Origin: an uncultured Veillonellaceae bacterium
GTDB taxonomy: Bacteria; Bacillota; Negativicutes; Veillonellales; Negativicoccaceae
Assembly (NCBI GenBank): GCA_902488965.1
Contig: CABTYA010000058.1
Coordinates: 1-6,323, forward strand
DNA length: 6,323 bases
Direction of reading: 5' to 3'
Position numbers and translations under genes: made by a program. Positions 1-5,734 of this stretch are shown here, in pieces; position 1 is the stretch's first letter, and every line of letters starts with the position of its first letter. The notes beneath the pieces are model-generated. The model was given only the letters and a program-made list of their open reading frames with translations, ran no database searches and was not told the DNA's origin.

Positions 1-801
1 ATCGAAATCGGTCATCCGGAACGGGTGGTTGACGGATTGGCGGATGGGATCCGCAAAGTCTGCCAGGCGATGGCGCCGCGTCCGGTGACGCTGCGTTTCA
101 GCGACTTCAAATCGAGCGAATACCGCGACTTGAAGGGCGGCGACAAATACGAACCGTACGAACCGAGTGCGCTGCTCGGCTGGCGCGGGGCGTCGCGTTA
201 CTATGATCCCGCCTACATCGAAGCGTTCCGCTTGGAATTGGCGGCGGTCCGCAAAGTTCGCGAAGAATACGGATTCAAAAATCTGCATGTTATGATTCCG
301 TTCTGCCGCACCGTCGACGAAGCACGTAAAGTCGTCGATTTGATGGCTCAAGAAGGCTTGCGCCGCGGTCCGGACTTCAAGGTTTGGCTGATGGCGGAAG
401 TACCGTCCAACATCATTTTGGCCGATCAGTTCAACGAATTTGTCGACGGCTATTCCATCGGCTCGAACGACTTGACGATGCTGGTACTCGGCTGTGACCG
501 GGACAACGATACGGTGTCGCATATTTACGACGAACGCAACTTGGCGGTACGTCGGGCGATTCGCCGCTTGATCGAAGTGGCGCACCGCGACGGCAAGACC
601 GTGTCGATTTGCGGTCAGGCACCGAGCGTATATCCGGACTTTACCGCGTTCCTTATTCGCAGCGGTATCGACTCCGTCTCGGTCAACCCGGACATGGTCA
701 AGGCAACCAAGAAGATGGTCGCGCAACTCGAACAGCGGATCATGCTGGACGCATTGACAGGCAAAGGGTTACAATATCCGACCGACGAAGCGGAATGGTA
801 A
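1..801 (+). CDS. ppsA: Phosphoenolpyruvate synthase, C-terminal part (5' end outside window)
   Basis: PEP synthase converts pyruvate, ATP and water to PEP, AMP and phosphate in the cytoplasm, a gluconeogenic step. The frame is open from the first base, so the gene starts before the window; 266 residues of the C-terminal TIM-barrel (PEP-utilizer C) domain are visible. Numbering from the window edge, I see the family motifs RFSDFKSSEYRDL, LGWRGASRYY (about 59-68), MAEVPSN (E133), SIGSNDLTM (GSND 154-157) and SICGQAPS, whose Cys204 (codon 610-612) is the conserved catalytic acid/base cysteine. The wording is that of PEP synthase rather than pyruvate phosphate dikinase. The swivelling His domain, which carries the site PpsR would modify, lies upstream and is not visible. 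An internal GTG at 25 is not the start. The TAA at 799-801 is followed by a terminator, then the gene for the enzyme's likely regulators. Confidence 0.96.
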   Translation: MEIGHPERVVDGLADGIRKVCQAMAPRPVTLRFSDFKSSEYRDLKGGDKYEPYEPSALLGWRGASRYYDPAYIEAFRLELAAVRKVREEYGFKNLHVMIPFCRTVDEARKVVDLMAQEGLRRGPDFKVWLMAEVPSNIILADQFNEFVDGYSIGSNDLTMLVLGCDRDNDTVSHIYDERNLAVRRAIRRLIEVAHRDGKTVSICGQAPSVYPDFTAFLIRSGIDSVSVNPDMVKATKKMVAQLEQRIMLDALTGKGLQYPTDEAEW

Positions 802-808
802 TGATATC

Positions 809-833
809 AAGGGCCCCTCGCGGGCCCTTTTTT
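809..833 (+). terminator. Intrinsic terminator after ppsA
   Basis: An 8-bp perfect stem, AAGGGCCC (809-816) with GGGCCCTT (822-829), encloses a 5-nt loop (CTCGC) and runs into a T tract at 828-833. It starts 7 nt after the ppsA stop. Only 17 nt separate its end from the GTG of ccpN, so a promoter downstream of it is not possible. Some read-through is therefore likely if ccpN-ppsR-dgt is to be expressed. Confidence 0.9.
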
Positions 834-837
834 GTAT

Positions 838-845
838 AGGTGGTG
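838..845 (+). promoter_or_regulatory. Ribosome binding site fixing the GTG start of ccpN
   Basis: AGGTGGTG lies just upstream of the GTG at 851 (7 nt from the end of AGGTGG). It supports GTG rather than the later in-frame ATG at 887, which would cut into the first helix of the HTH domain. Confidence 0.7.
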
Positions 846-850
846 AGACG

Positions 851-1498
851 GTGTTATTGTCCGAACGACAAGAGAAAATAGCGGAAATGGTGCATGCCGA
901 CGGGCCGATACCCGGCAACGAGATCGCTCGCAGGCTCCATGTGACGCGGGCGGCGCTTCGGAGCGACTTGGCGATTTTGACCATGCTCGGCATCCTTGAC
1001 GCGCGGCCGAAGTTGGGGTATTTTTATATCGGCAACGAATCCACGGACCTCATCGCCGACAAAATTCGCTCGCTGTTGGTGGATACTGCGCTTTCGCGGC
1101 CGGTCATCGTATCGGGAGACGCGTCCGTCTACGATGCGATTGTCGCCATGTTTACGGAAGACGTGGGTACGATTTTTGTCGGCAGCGAGGAGTCGCTCGA
1201 AGGGGTCGTGTCCCGCAAAGACTTGCTGAAAGCCGCCCTGGGTAAGCGGGAATTGACGACGATGCCCGTACGGATGGTGATGACGGGTTCGGGACGGTTG
1301 ATTTATGCGGAGATGGGGGACGATGTGCTCTCGGCCGCCCAAAAGATGATTGATCATGAGATCGACTGCCTGCCGGTGGTCGATGTCAAGCAGGACGACG
1401 GCAAACGCGAATACTGCGTGCGCGGTCGGATTTCCAAAACGAATATTGTCCGATTGTTCGTCGATATCGGGCAGGGATCAAGGAGAGTGAACGAATGA
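851..1498 (+). CDS. ccpN: CcpN-type gluconeogenic repressor (HTH plus two CBS domains)
   Basis: This 215-aa protein has the architecture and length of CcpN/YqzB (about 212 aa in Bacillus subtilis), the repressor of gluconeogenic genes during growth on sugars. Residues 1-60 form a winged helix-turn-helix; the segment TRAALRSDLAILTMLG (32-47), followed by ARPKLGYFYIG, is a hallmark of the family. Two CBS domains follow, about 70-130 (DASVYDAIVAMFTEDVGTIFV, then GVVSRKDLLKAALG) and about 138-207 (MTGSGRLIYAEMGDDVLSA, then IDCLPVVD and GRISKTNIVRL). CBS pairs usually bind adenine nucleotides and so sense energy state. The GTG start is chosen from its RBS and from agreement with the family N-terminus. 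The stop overlaps the ppsR start (ATGA, 1495-1498), implying translational coupling, and the ccpN-ppsR pairing is conserved in Bacillota. Lying next to ppsA, it may control ppsA, but that is inference; I could not identify an operator. Confidence 0.92.
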   Translation: MLLSERQEKIAEMVHADGPIPGNEIARRLHVTRAALRSDLAILTMLGILDARPKLGYFYIGNESTDLIADKIRSLLVDTALSRPVIVSGDASVYDAIVAMFTEDVGTIFVGSEESLEGVVSRKDLLKAALGKRELTTMPVRMVMTGSGRLIYAEMGDDVLSAAQKMIDHEIDCLPVVDVKQDDGKREYCVRGRISKTNIVRLFVDIGQGSRRVNE

Positions 1499-2316
1499 AA
1501 GTGCCGACAATTTACGTATTGTCCGACTCGCTCGGCGAGACGGCCGAAAATGTGGCGCGCGCCACGATCAGCCAGTTTGACAAGGAAGAAATCGATATTG
1601 TACGGATTCCGTATATTGCCAATACCGAGCAGATTGAAGAAGCGGTACTTGAGGCCAAGGCCAATGACGGGATTATCTGTCATACAATCGTATCGGAGTC
1701 GCTGCGGGCGTATTTTGACCGGGTGACGGCGGAAAACGAAGTCCGTTCGGTCGATATCCTCGGCCCGATGCTGACGGCGGTCGGCTCGATTGCGACGACG
1801 AAACCGCGCCTGCAGCCGGGGATGGTCCACAAACTGGACCGGGAGTATTTCAGAAAAGTGGAGGCTATCGAGTTTGCGGTCAAGTATGACGACGGCAAGA
1901 ACCCGGCGGGATTCCTCAAGGCCGATATCGTGATTATCGGGGTATCGCGTACGTCGAAAACGCCGCTGTCGATGTATCTGGCTCATAAGAGCATCAAGGT
2001 GGCCAACTTGCCCTTGGTGCCGGAAGTATCGCTTCCGGAAGAATTGTTCAAGCTGCCGCCGTATAAAATCGTGGGGTTGATTATTGACCCGATGAAGCTG
2101 AACTATATCCGCAGCGAACGGCTGAAAACGATGGGACTGGCGGACGGAGCCAACTATGCCGCGGTCGAACGGATCAACGAAGAACTGGCATATGCCCGTG
2201 AAATCATGCGCAAGCTGCATTGTCCGGTCATCGACGTATCCAGCAAGGCCATTGAAGAAACGGCGAACCAGGTATTGGAAATCGTGGAACGCAACGTCAG
2301 GTTGCACGGGAGATAA
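1495..2316 (+). CDS. ppsR: PEP synthase regulatory protein (DUF299 kinase/pyrophosphorylase)
   Basis: This 273-aa protein is a member of the bifunctional serine/threonine kinase and phosphorylase family (PpsR/YqfL, PSRP/PDRP). Family members inactivate PEP synthase or pyruvate phosphate dikinase by ADP-dependent phosphorylation of a threonine near the catalytic histidine, and reactivate it by phosphate-dependent removal that yields pyrophosphate. Visible signatures are the N-terminal YVLSDSLGETAE (7-18), the P-loop GVSRTSKTP (149-157) and the following PLSMYLAHKSIKVANLPLVPE segment, plus GLIIDP further on. A good RBS (AAGGAGAG, 1480-1487) precedes the ATG, which overlaps the ccpN stop. The neighbouring enzyme gene is ppsA, so PEP synthase is the likely substrate here, although many Gram-positive members are labelled as dikinase regulators. 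No missing motif or frameshift was seen. Confidence 0.94.
   Translation: MKVPTIYVLSDSLGETAENVARATISQFDKEEIDIVRIPYIANTEQIEEAVLEAKANDGIICHTIVSESLRAYFDRVTAENEVRSVDILGPMLTAVGSIATTKPRLQPGMVHKLDREYFRKVEAIEFAVKYDDGKNPAGFLKADIVIIGVSRTSKTPLSMYLAHKSIKVANLPLVPEVSLPEELFKLPPYKIVGLIIDPMKLNYIRSERLKTMGLADGANYAAVERINEELAYAREIMRKLHCPVIDVSSKAIEETANQVLEIVERNVRLHGR
2307..2313 (+). promoter_or_regulatory. Ribosome binding site fixing the dgt start
   Basis: CGGGAGA lies inside the last codons of ppsR, with GGGAG ending 5 nt before the ATG at 2318. It supports 2318 as the true start. The same frame is open back to 2156, but that upstream part lies within ppsR and reads as low-complexity, non-family sequence. Confidence 0.6.
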
Positions 2317-2317
2317 G

Positions 2318-3304
2318 ATGACGATACGGGAAGAGAACGAGGCGCGCGAATATACTTTTCTCGCCCCGCAGGCGGCCAAGAGCCGCGAGGCCGTGCGCCG
2401 GCGTCCGGAGACACCCTGCCCGCTGCGTACGGAGTACCAGCGAGACCGTGACCGCATTTTGCACAGCAAGGCGTTTCGGCGGCTCAAACACAAAACGCAG
2501 GTGTATATCGCACCGGGCGATCATTACCGGACGCGGATGACGCATTCGCTCGAAGTCAGTCAGATTGCGCGGACGGTCGCACGGGCGCTGCATCTGAATG
2601 AGGATCTGACGGAGGCGATTTCGCTCGGTCATGATGTGGGGCATACGCCCTTCGGTCATATCGGCGAGTTCGCCCTGCGCGATCTCATCGGGCATTTCAA
2701 TCACAACGAGCAGAGCCTGCGGGTGTTGGACGTACTGGAAAAGGACGGCGCGGGACTCAATCTTACCGAGGCGGTACTCGACGGGATCGTGCATCATACG
2801 GGCGATGTGCGGGCGAAAACGCTCGAAGGTCAAATCGTGCGCTATGCCGATCGGATTGCGTATCTGTGTCATGATTTCGACGACGCGATGCGCGCCGGCA
2901 TGCTGACGGTGGACGACTTGCCCGCGCGGGTACGGCGCGAGCTCGGAGAGACACACTCGGGGATGATTACGACCATGGTGACGGACGTCATTGCGGCCTC
3001 GGCGGATTACACGGGCATGAGGATGACGCCCGGCGTGGAAGGCGTCATGGACGAGTTTCGGACATTTATGTTCGAGCATGTGTACAAGTCGCCGGCGTTG
3101 GTCCCCGATCGGGAACGCGGCTATCGCTTGGTGCAGGAGCTGTGCAAGTATTATTTGGCGCATCCGGAACGACTGCCCGATGAACACCGGCACGACGATC
3201 GGGTGACGGAGACCGGCGTTGTCGACTATATCGCAGGTCTTACCGACCACTATGCGATTCATCTTTACAATGATCTCTTTATTCCGCGCTTTTGGGATAT
3301 CTGA
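2318..3304 (+). CDS. dgt: dGTP triphosphohydrolase-like protein (HD domain)
   Basis: This 328-aa protein belongs to the dNTP triphosphohydrolase family of HD-domain enzymes, which cleave dNTPs to deoxynucleoside and triphosphate and so adjust the dNTP pool. The metal-binding set is intact: H76 in RTRMTHSLEVSQIAR, H105-D106 in LGHDVGHTPFGHIGE, and D178 in RYADRIAYLCHDFDDA. The N-terminal RTEYQRDRDRILHSKAFRRLKHKTQV and the FNHNEQSLRVLD segment (127-138) are also typical. Length fits the shorter dGTPase-like subgroup common in Bacillota. The true substrate range cannot be read from sequence, as many members act on several dNTPs and may be allosteric. The start lies 1 nt after the ppsR stop, so translation is probably coupled. 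The Bacillota dnaG-rpoD genes that often follow this gene are absent here; the unit ends at a terminator. Confidence 0.94.
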   Translation: MTIREENEAREYTFLAPQAAKSREAVRRRPETPCPLRTEYQRDRDRILHSKAFRRLKHKTQVYIAPGDHYRTRMTHSLEVSQIARTVARALHLNEDLTEAISLGHDVGHTPFGHIGEFALRDLIGHFNHNEQSLRVLDVLEKDGAGLNLTEAVLDGIVHHTGDVRAKTLEGQIVRYADRIAYLCHDFDDAMRAGMLTVDDLPARVRRELGETHSGMITTMVTDVIAASADYTGMRMTPGVEGVMDEFRTFMFEHVYKSPALVPDRERGYRLVQELCKYYLAHPERLPDEHRHDDRVTETGVVDYIAGLTDHYAIHLYNDLFIPRFWDI

Positions 3305-3320
3305 TCGTTTTTGGAACAAT

Positions 3321-3348
3321 AAAAAAGACCGCAATTGCGGTCTTTTTT
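3321..3348. terminator. Bidirectional terminator between dgt and rpmB
   Basis: A perfect 12-bp inverted repeat, AAAAAAGACCGC (3321-3332) and GCGGTCTTTTTT (3337-3348), surrounds AATT. It gives a GC stem core with T6 tails on both strands. It sits 16 nt after the dgt stop and 10 nt after the rpmB stop, so it can end both converging transcripts. Confidence 0.95.
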
Positions 3349-3358
3349 GATGTTGTGT

Positions 3359-3550
3359 TTATACGGCACGATCCACTTTTCCGGAACGAAGGCATCGCGT
3401 GCAGACATTCGTTCGTTTGACTTTCCCGTTAATCACCGCGCGCACGCGTTGAATATTGGGTTTCCATTGTCTTTTGGTTTTTAAGTGCGAGTGGCTGACG
3501 TTCATGCCGCTACCCGTTTTCTTGCCGCAAACTTCGCAATAACTTGCCAT
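3359..3550 (-). CDS. rpmB: 50S ribosomal protein L28 (zinc-binding form)
   Basis: This 63-aa protein is L28 of the large ribosomal subunit. It begins MASYCEVCGKKTGSGMNVSH, contains KRQWKPNIQRVR, and ends in NVCTRCLRSGKVDRAV. The pairs C5/C8 and C50/C53 form a zinc ribbon, so this is the zinc-dependent (C+) version rather than the cysteine-free paralogue some bacteria induce under zinc starvation. A perfect Shine-Dalgarno on the minus strand (GAGGAGGTG, 3557-3565) lies 6 nt before the ATG. The gene is alone on its strand, with its own promoter (3591-3619) and the shared terminator at 3321-3348. Confidence 0.98.
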   Translation of the reverse strand: MASYCEVCGKKTGSGMNVSHSHLKTKRQWKPNIQRVRAVINGKVKRTNVCTRCLRSGKVDRAV

Positions 3551-3590
3551 TATCTACACCTCCTCGTCATTCCGTGGTTGCAACAGTAAT

Positions 3591-3619
3591 ATTCTAGCAT
3601 AGGCCACCCTAAATAGCAA
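3591..3619 (-). promoter_or_regulatory. Sigma-A/70-type promoter of rpmB
   Basis: On the minus strand, -35 TTGCTA (3619-3614) and -10 TAGAAT (3596-3591) are separated by exactly 17 bp, and a TG two bases before the -10 gives an extended -10 element. Transcription should start around 3584, about 35 nt before the rpmB ATG. Confidence 0.82.
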
Positions 3620-3630
3620 GTAGCTGCTAG

Positions 3631-3655
3631 GGACGAGAGAAAAAATCCCTCGTCC
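3631..3655 (-). other. Hairpin downstream of metI without a T tail
   Basis: On the minus strand, GGACGAGGGA (3655-3646) pairs with TCTCTCGTCC (3640-3631), giving 10 pairs including one G-T wobble around a TTTTT loop. It begins 7 nt after the metI stop. No T run follows the stem on either strand, so it is not a standard intrinsic terminator. It may protect the 3' end of the metNI mRNA or cause pausing; its function is unproven. Confidence 0.6.
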
Positions 3656-3662
3656 GAACGGA

Positions 3663-4316
3663 TCAGCGCTTGCTGGCGCGCCGCGCCAAGACGTTGCCCG
3701 CGCTTTGGATGGCTTGGACGATGACGACCAAAATGACAATCGTCAGCAGCATGATGTCGGCGCGGAAACGCTGGTAGCCGTAGCGAATCGCCAAGTCGCC
3801 GAGACCGCCGCCGCCGATCGCACCGGCCATCGCCGAGTAGCTGATGAGATTGACGATGACGTTCGTCATGTTGTCGATAATCGCCGGCAAGGCTTCGGGG
3901 ATGAGCACCTTGTAGATGATTTGCAGCGGGGAGGCGCCCATCGCCTGCGCCGCTTCAATCAGTCCGAAGGGGACTTCTTTGAGCGAGGTTTCGACGAGAC
4001 GGCCCGCAAAGGGAATCGCGGCCAGTGTCAGCGGTACGCAGGCGGCCGTCGTGCCGATGGATGTCCCCGCAATCACCCGTGTCAGCGGGATGATGGCGAC
4101 CATCAGGATGATGAACGGTATCGAGCGGAGCATATTGACGACGGCGCCGAGCGGTTTGTTGACGGCGGCGTTTTCGAGGATGTGGCCCTTATCCGTGACG
4201 AGCAGCAAGACGCCGAGCGGGATGCCGAATACGGCGGAGAGGGCGGAGGAAACAGCGACCATGTACAGCGTTTCATACAGGGACTGCCACAGCAGTTCAA
4301 TGATTTCCGGCGACAT
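3663..4316 (-). CDS. metI: Methionine ABC transporter permease
   Basis: This 217-aa membrane protein is the permease subunit of the MetNI(Q) D/L-methionine importer; two copies would pair with two MetN. The hydrophobic segments I see lie near residues 13-41, 58-82, 88-107, 147-170 and 185-208, matching the five-helix MetI fold. The cytoplasmic EAA coupling loop that docks on MetN is EAAQAMGASPLQIIYKVLIPEAL (from E121 to about 143; key residues E121, A122, G127). The family motif RSIPFIILMVAIIPLTR (64-80) is present. The ATG (4316-4314) has an RBS, GAGGTG at 4330-4325, inside metN, and the gene overlaps the metN end by 20 nt, so translation is coupled. No metQ follows; the next elements are a hairpin and the rpmB promoter. 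Confidence 0.96.
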   Translation of the reverse strand: MSPEIIELLWQSLYETLYMVAVSSALSAVFGIPLGVLLLVTDKGHILENAAVNKPLGAVVNMLRSIPFIILMVAIIPLTRVIAGTSIGTTAACVPLTLAAIPFAGRLVETSLKEVPFGLIEAAQAMGASPLQIIYKVLIPEALPAIIDNMTNVIVNLISYSAMAGAIGGGGLGDLAIRYGYQRFRADIMLLTIVILVVIVQAIQSAGNVLARRASKR

Positions 4317-5340
4317 AGCCGATCACCTCGCTTTCAATCGGGAGACTGCGCAAATAGTCGAGTGCGTCATTGACGCGGCCTTCGTGGCCGTCGACGGAGA
4401 CAATCAGACGCCCGAAGGGGCGTTCCTGGATATAGTCCACCGTCGCATACAGGATGCTGACATTCAAGTCGAACTTGCGGATCAGATTGCCGATCAGCGG
4501 TTCGTCCGTAACATCGCCGACGAAGGAAAGACGCAGAATCAAGTCGGCGTCGGGCGTGCGTTCGCTGCGAATCGGCAGATGCTGCAGGCTGTCCGGCAAC
4601 GCATCGCTCAGGACGTCGCCGATAAATTCTTTGGTCGTCGGGGACGACGGCTTGGTGAAAATATCGATGACCGCACCCTGCTCGATGATTTCGCCGTTTT
4701 CAATAACCGCGACCTGATTGCAGATCTCTTTGATGACCTGCATTTCGTGGGTAATCAGGACGATGGTCAGCTGCAAACGCTGATTGATATCTTTGAGCAG
4801 CGCCAAAATCGATTTCGTAGTTTGCGGATCGAGCGCGCTGGTGGCTTCGTCGCAGAGCAGCACTTTCGGCTCGGACACCAGTGCGCGGGCGATACCGACG
4901 CGCTGCTTTTGCCCGCCCGACAGCTGCGACGGGTAGTTGTGCCGGCGTTCGCTGAGACCGACGAGCTCGAGAATCGGCTCGATGCGGCGGGCGCGTTCGG
5001 CTTTGTCCAGTCCCGCCAGCTCTAACGGGAAGGCGATGTTGTCGTAGACCGTCCGGTTGGAAAGCAGGTTGAAATGCTGAAAAATCATGCCGATGTGTTT
5101 GCGCTCTTCACGCAGCGCCCGTTCACCCAGCGCGGTCATGTCCTTGCCGTCGACGATGACTTCGCCCGTCGTCGGACGTTCGAGCATGTTGATGCACCGA
5201 ATCAAGGTCGATTTGCCCGCTCCGGACAGACCGATGATACCGCAAATACTGCCGGCCGGGATGTGCAGATTGATGTCGCGTAACGCTTCCACCTCCTGCG
5301 CGCCGTGATAGGTCTTGCCGACATGACGCAGGTCAATCAT
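4297..5340 (-). CDS. metN: Methionine ABC transporter ATP-binding protein
   Basis: This 347-aa ATPase powers methionine import with MetI. The ABC domain carries Walker A GLSGAGKST (37-45), Q-loop Q87 (GMIFQHFNLL), signature LSGGQKQRV (139-147), Walker B VLLCDEATSALD (159-170) and the switch histidine H197 (LITHEM). After about residue 265 comes the NIL/ACT-like C-terminal domain, where methionine binds to inhibit transport in the characterised homologue; here it reads RLSFVGDVTDEPLIGNLIRK and NVSILYATVDYIQ. Length fits MetN (about 340-345). The frame is open a further 24 codons to 5412, but that extension is translated riboswitch terminator; the start at 5340 (MIDLRHVGKTYHG) has a proper AAGGAG and matches the family. 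Expression is controlled by the SAM-I riboswitch upstream. Confidence 0.97.
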   Translation of the reverse strand: MIDLRHVGKTYHGAQEVEALRDINLHIPAGSICGIIGLSGAGKSTLIRCINMLERPTTGEVIVDGKDMTALGERALREERKHIGMIFQHFNLLSNRTVYDNIAFPLELAGLDKAERARRIEPILELVGLSERRHNYPSQLSGGQKQRVGIARALVSEPKVLLCDEATSALDPQTTKSILALLKDINQRLQLTIVLITHEMQVIKEICNQVAVIENGEIIEQGAVIDIFTKPSSPTTKEFIGDVLSDALPDSLQHLPIRSERTPDADLILRLSFVGDVTDEPLIGNLIRKFDLNVSILYATVDYIQERPFGRLIVSVDGHEGRVNDALDYLRSLPIESEVIGYVAGNH

Positions 5341-5348
5341 AGGAATCA

Positions 5349-5354
5349 CTCCTT
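5349..5354 (-). promoter_or_regulatory. Ribosome binding site fixing the metN start
   Basis: AAGGAG on the minus strand lies 8 nt before the ATG at 5340-5338 and directly after the riboswitch terminator T tract. It rules in 5340 and argues against the in-frame ATG at 5412. Confidence 0.85.
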
Positions 5355-5358
5355 CAAT

Positions 5359-5392
5359 AAAAAAACTCTTCATACCATAAAGATGAAGAGTT
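5359..5392 (-). terminator. Riboswitch-controlled terminator ahead of metN
   Basis: On the minus strand a 10-bp perfect stem, AACTCTTCAT (5392-5383) and ATGAAGAGTT (5373-5364), encloses a 9-nt loop and ends in T7 (5365-5359). Its 5' arm TCTTCATCT (5389-5381) is exactly complementary to AGATGAAGA (5414-5406), the 3' strand of aptamer helix P1. This gives the usual choice: without SAM the P1 strand forms an antiterminator and metNI is read; with SAM, P1 closes and the terminator forms. Confidence 0.95.
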
Positions 5393-5406
5393 GCGTATCC
5401 GGTCTT

Positions 5407-5507
5407 CTTCATCTGTCGGGCGATTGCCCGTCGGAATTGGCACCGTTCTCAAACGAGATGGTTGCCGCGACATCATAGGGCCGGTCCCTCCGTCACTCTG
5501 GATGAAA
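5407..5507 (-). promoter_or_regulatory. SAM-I (S-box) riboswitch aptamer, OFF switch for metNI
   Basis: The minus strand shows the conserved S-box core in order: P1 5' strand TTTCATC (5507-5501), CAGAGTGACGGAGGGA (5500-5485), GGCCCTATGATG (5482-5471), GCGGCAACC (5468-5460), GGTGCCAATTCC (5444-5433), hairpin P4 CGGGC-AATC-GCCCG (5430-5417), then ACAGATGAAG (5416-5407), whose GATGAAG closes P1. P3 forms between the GGCAACC and GGTGCC strands. SAM binding stabilises P1 and favours the terminator at 5359-5392. The sequence matches the SAM-I family across all its conserved blocks. Regulation of a methionine importer by SAM is the expected use. Confidence 0.97.
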
Positions 5508-5536
5508 TACGGTATGAAATTAAATGGTTAGCTGGT

Positions 5537-5565
5537 AGTATAGCATCGTTTTCCGGCCTTGTCAA
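5537..5565 (-). promoter_or_regulatory. Promoter of the metNI transcript
   Basis: On the minus strand, a perfect -35 TTGACA (5565-5560) and -10 TATACT (5542-5537) are 17 bp apart, with TG before the -10 as an extended element. The start site should fall near 5529, about 22 nt before the first base of aptamer P1. A promoter this strong fits a gene whose real control is the downstream riboswitch. Confidence 0.92.
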
Positions 5566-5570
5566 TCGAA

Positions 5571-5703
5571 ATAACGACAGTATTTTCAGTTTACCGCTTG
5601 CGGATACGGCAAGAGCGCGGAGAAGCGGCGGACGGCGAGTGCCTCTGCGGGGCGTCATGCGGGAAATCCGAGCGGAAAGTAAAGGGGCGGAGGCATTATG
5701 CCA
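5571..5703. other. Intergenic stretch with no recognised gene
   Basis: This is the middle of the divergent metN/nrdD spacer. Both strands have short open frames, but these run antisense to, or through, the SAM riboswitch and its promoter and resemble no known protein. A 5-bp inverted repeat CTTGC/GCAAG (5597-5613) is the only structure noticed, and it is too weak to name. Confidence 0.6.
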
Positions 5704-5719
5704 AAACAACATATAGAAA
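5704..5719. promoter_or_regulatory. NrdR-box-like operator 1 upstream of nrdD
   Basis: The core CAACATATAG (5707-5716) fits the NrdR consensus core CwAyATATwG at every position, though the flanks (AAA on each side) lack the usual acA/tgt arms. NrdR is the ATP/dATP-sensing repressor of ribonucleotide reductase genes and usually binds two boxes in helical phase. The location ahead of nrdD is what makes the call credible. Confidence 0.6.
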
Positions 5720-5734
5720 ATGAAGGCTTTTTCA

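Noticed and set aside
754..775. TTGACA at 754-759 with TACAAT at 770-775 as a ccpN promoter
   Set aside because: The spacing is only 10 bp, far too short for sigma-A/70; an alternative -35 (TGGACG) at 18 bp is mentioned as a weak candidate only.
1354..2493. Long minus-strand open frame (379 codons) antisense to ppsR
   Set aside because: It lies opposite a clear family member with all motifs, has no family resemblance, and is rich in Arg, Phe and His, as expected from reading the complement of codon-biased genes.
2297..3334. Minus-strand open frame (345 codons) antisense to dgt
   Set aside because: It is a shadow of dgt: it crosses the bidirectional terminator at its start, has no convincing RBS context, and shows no recognisable domain.
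3705..5025. Two long plus-strand open frames antisense to metI and metN
   Set aside because: They are very rich in Asp, Arg and Gln, with no protein-like motif; metN and metI are certain on the other strand.
5462..5716. Open frames on both strands over the metN leader (84 and 79 codons)
   Set aside because: They overlap the SAM-I aptamer and its promoter, which explain the sequence; neither has family features.
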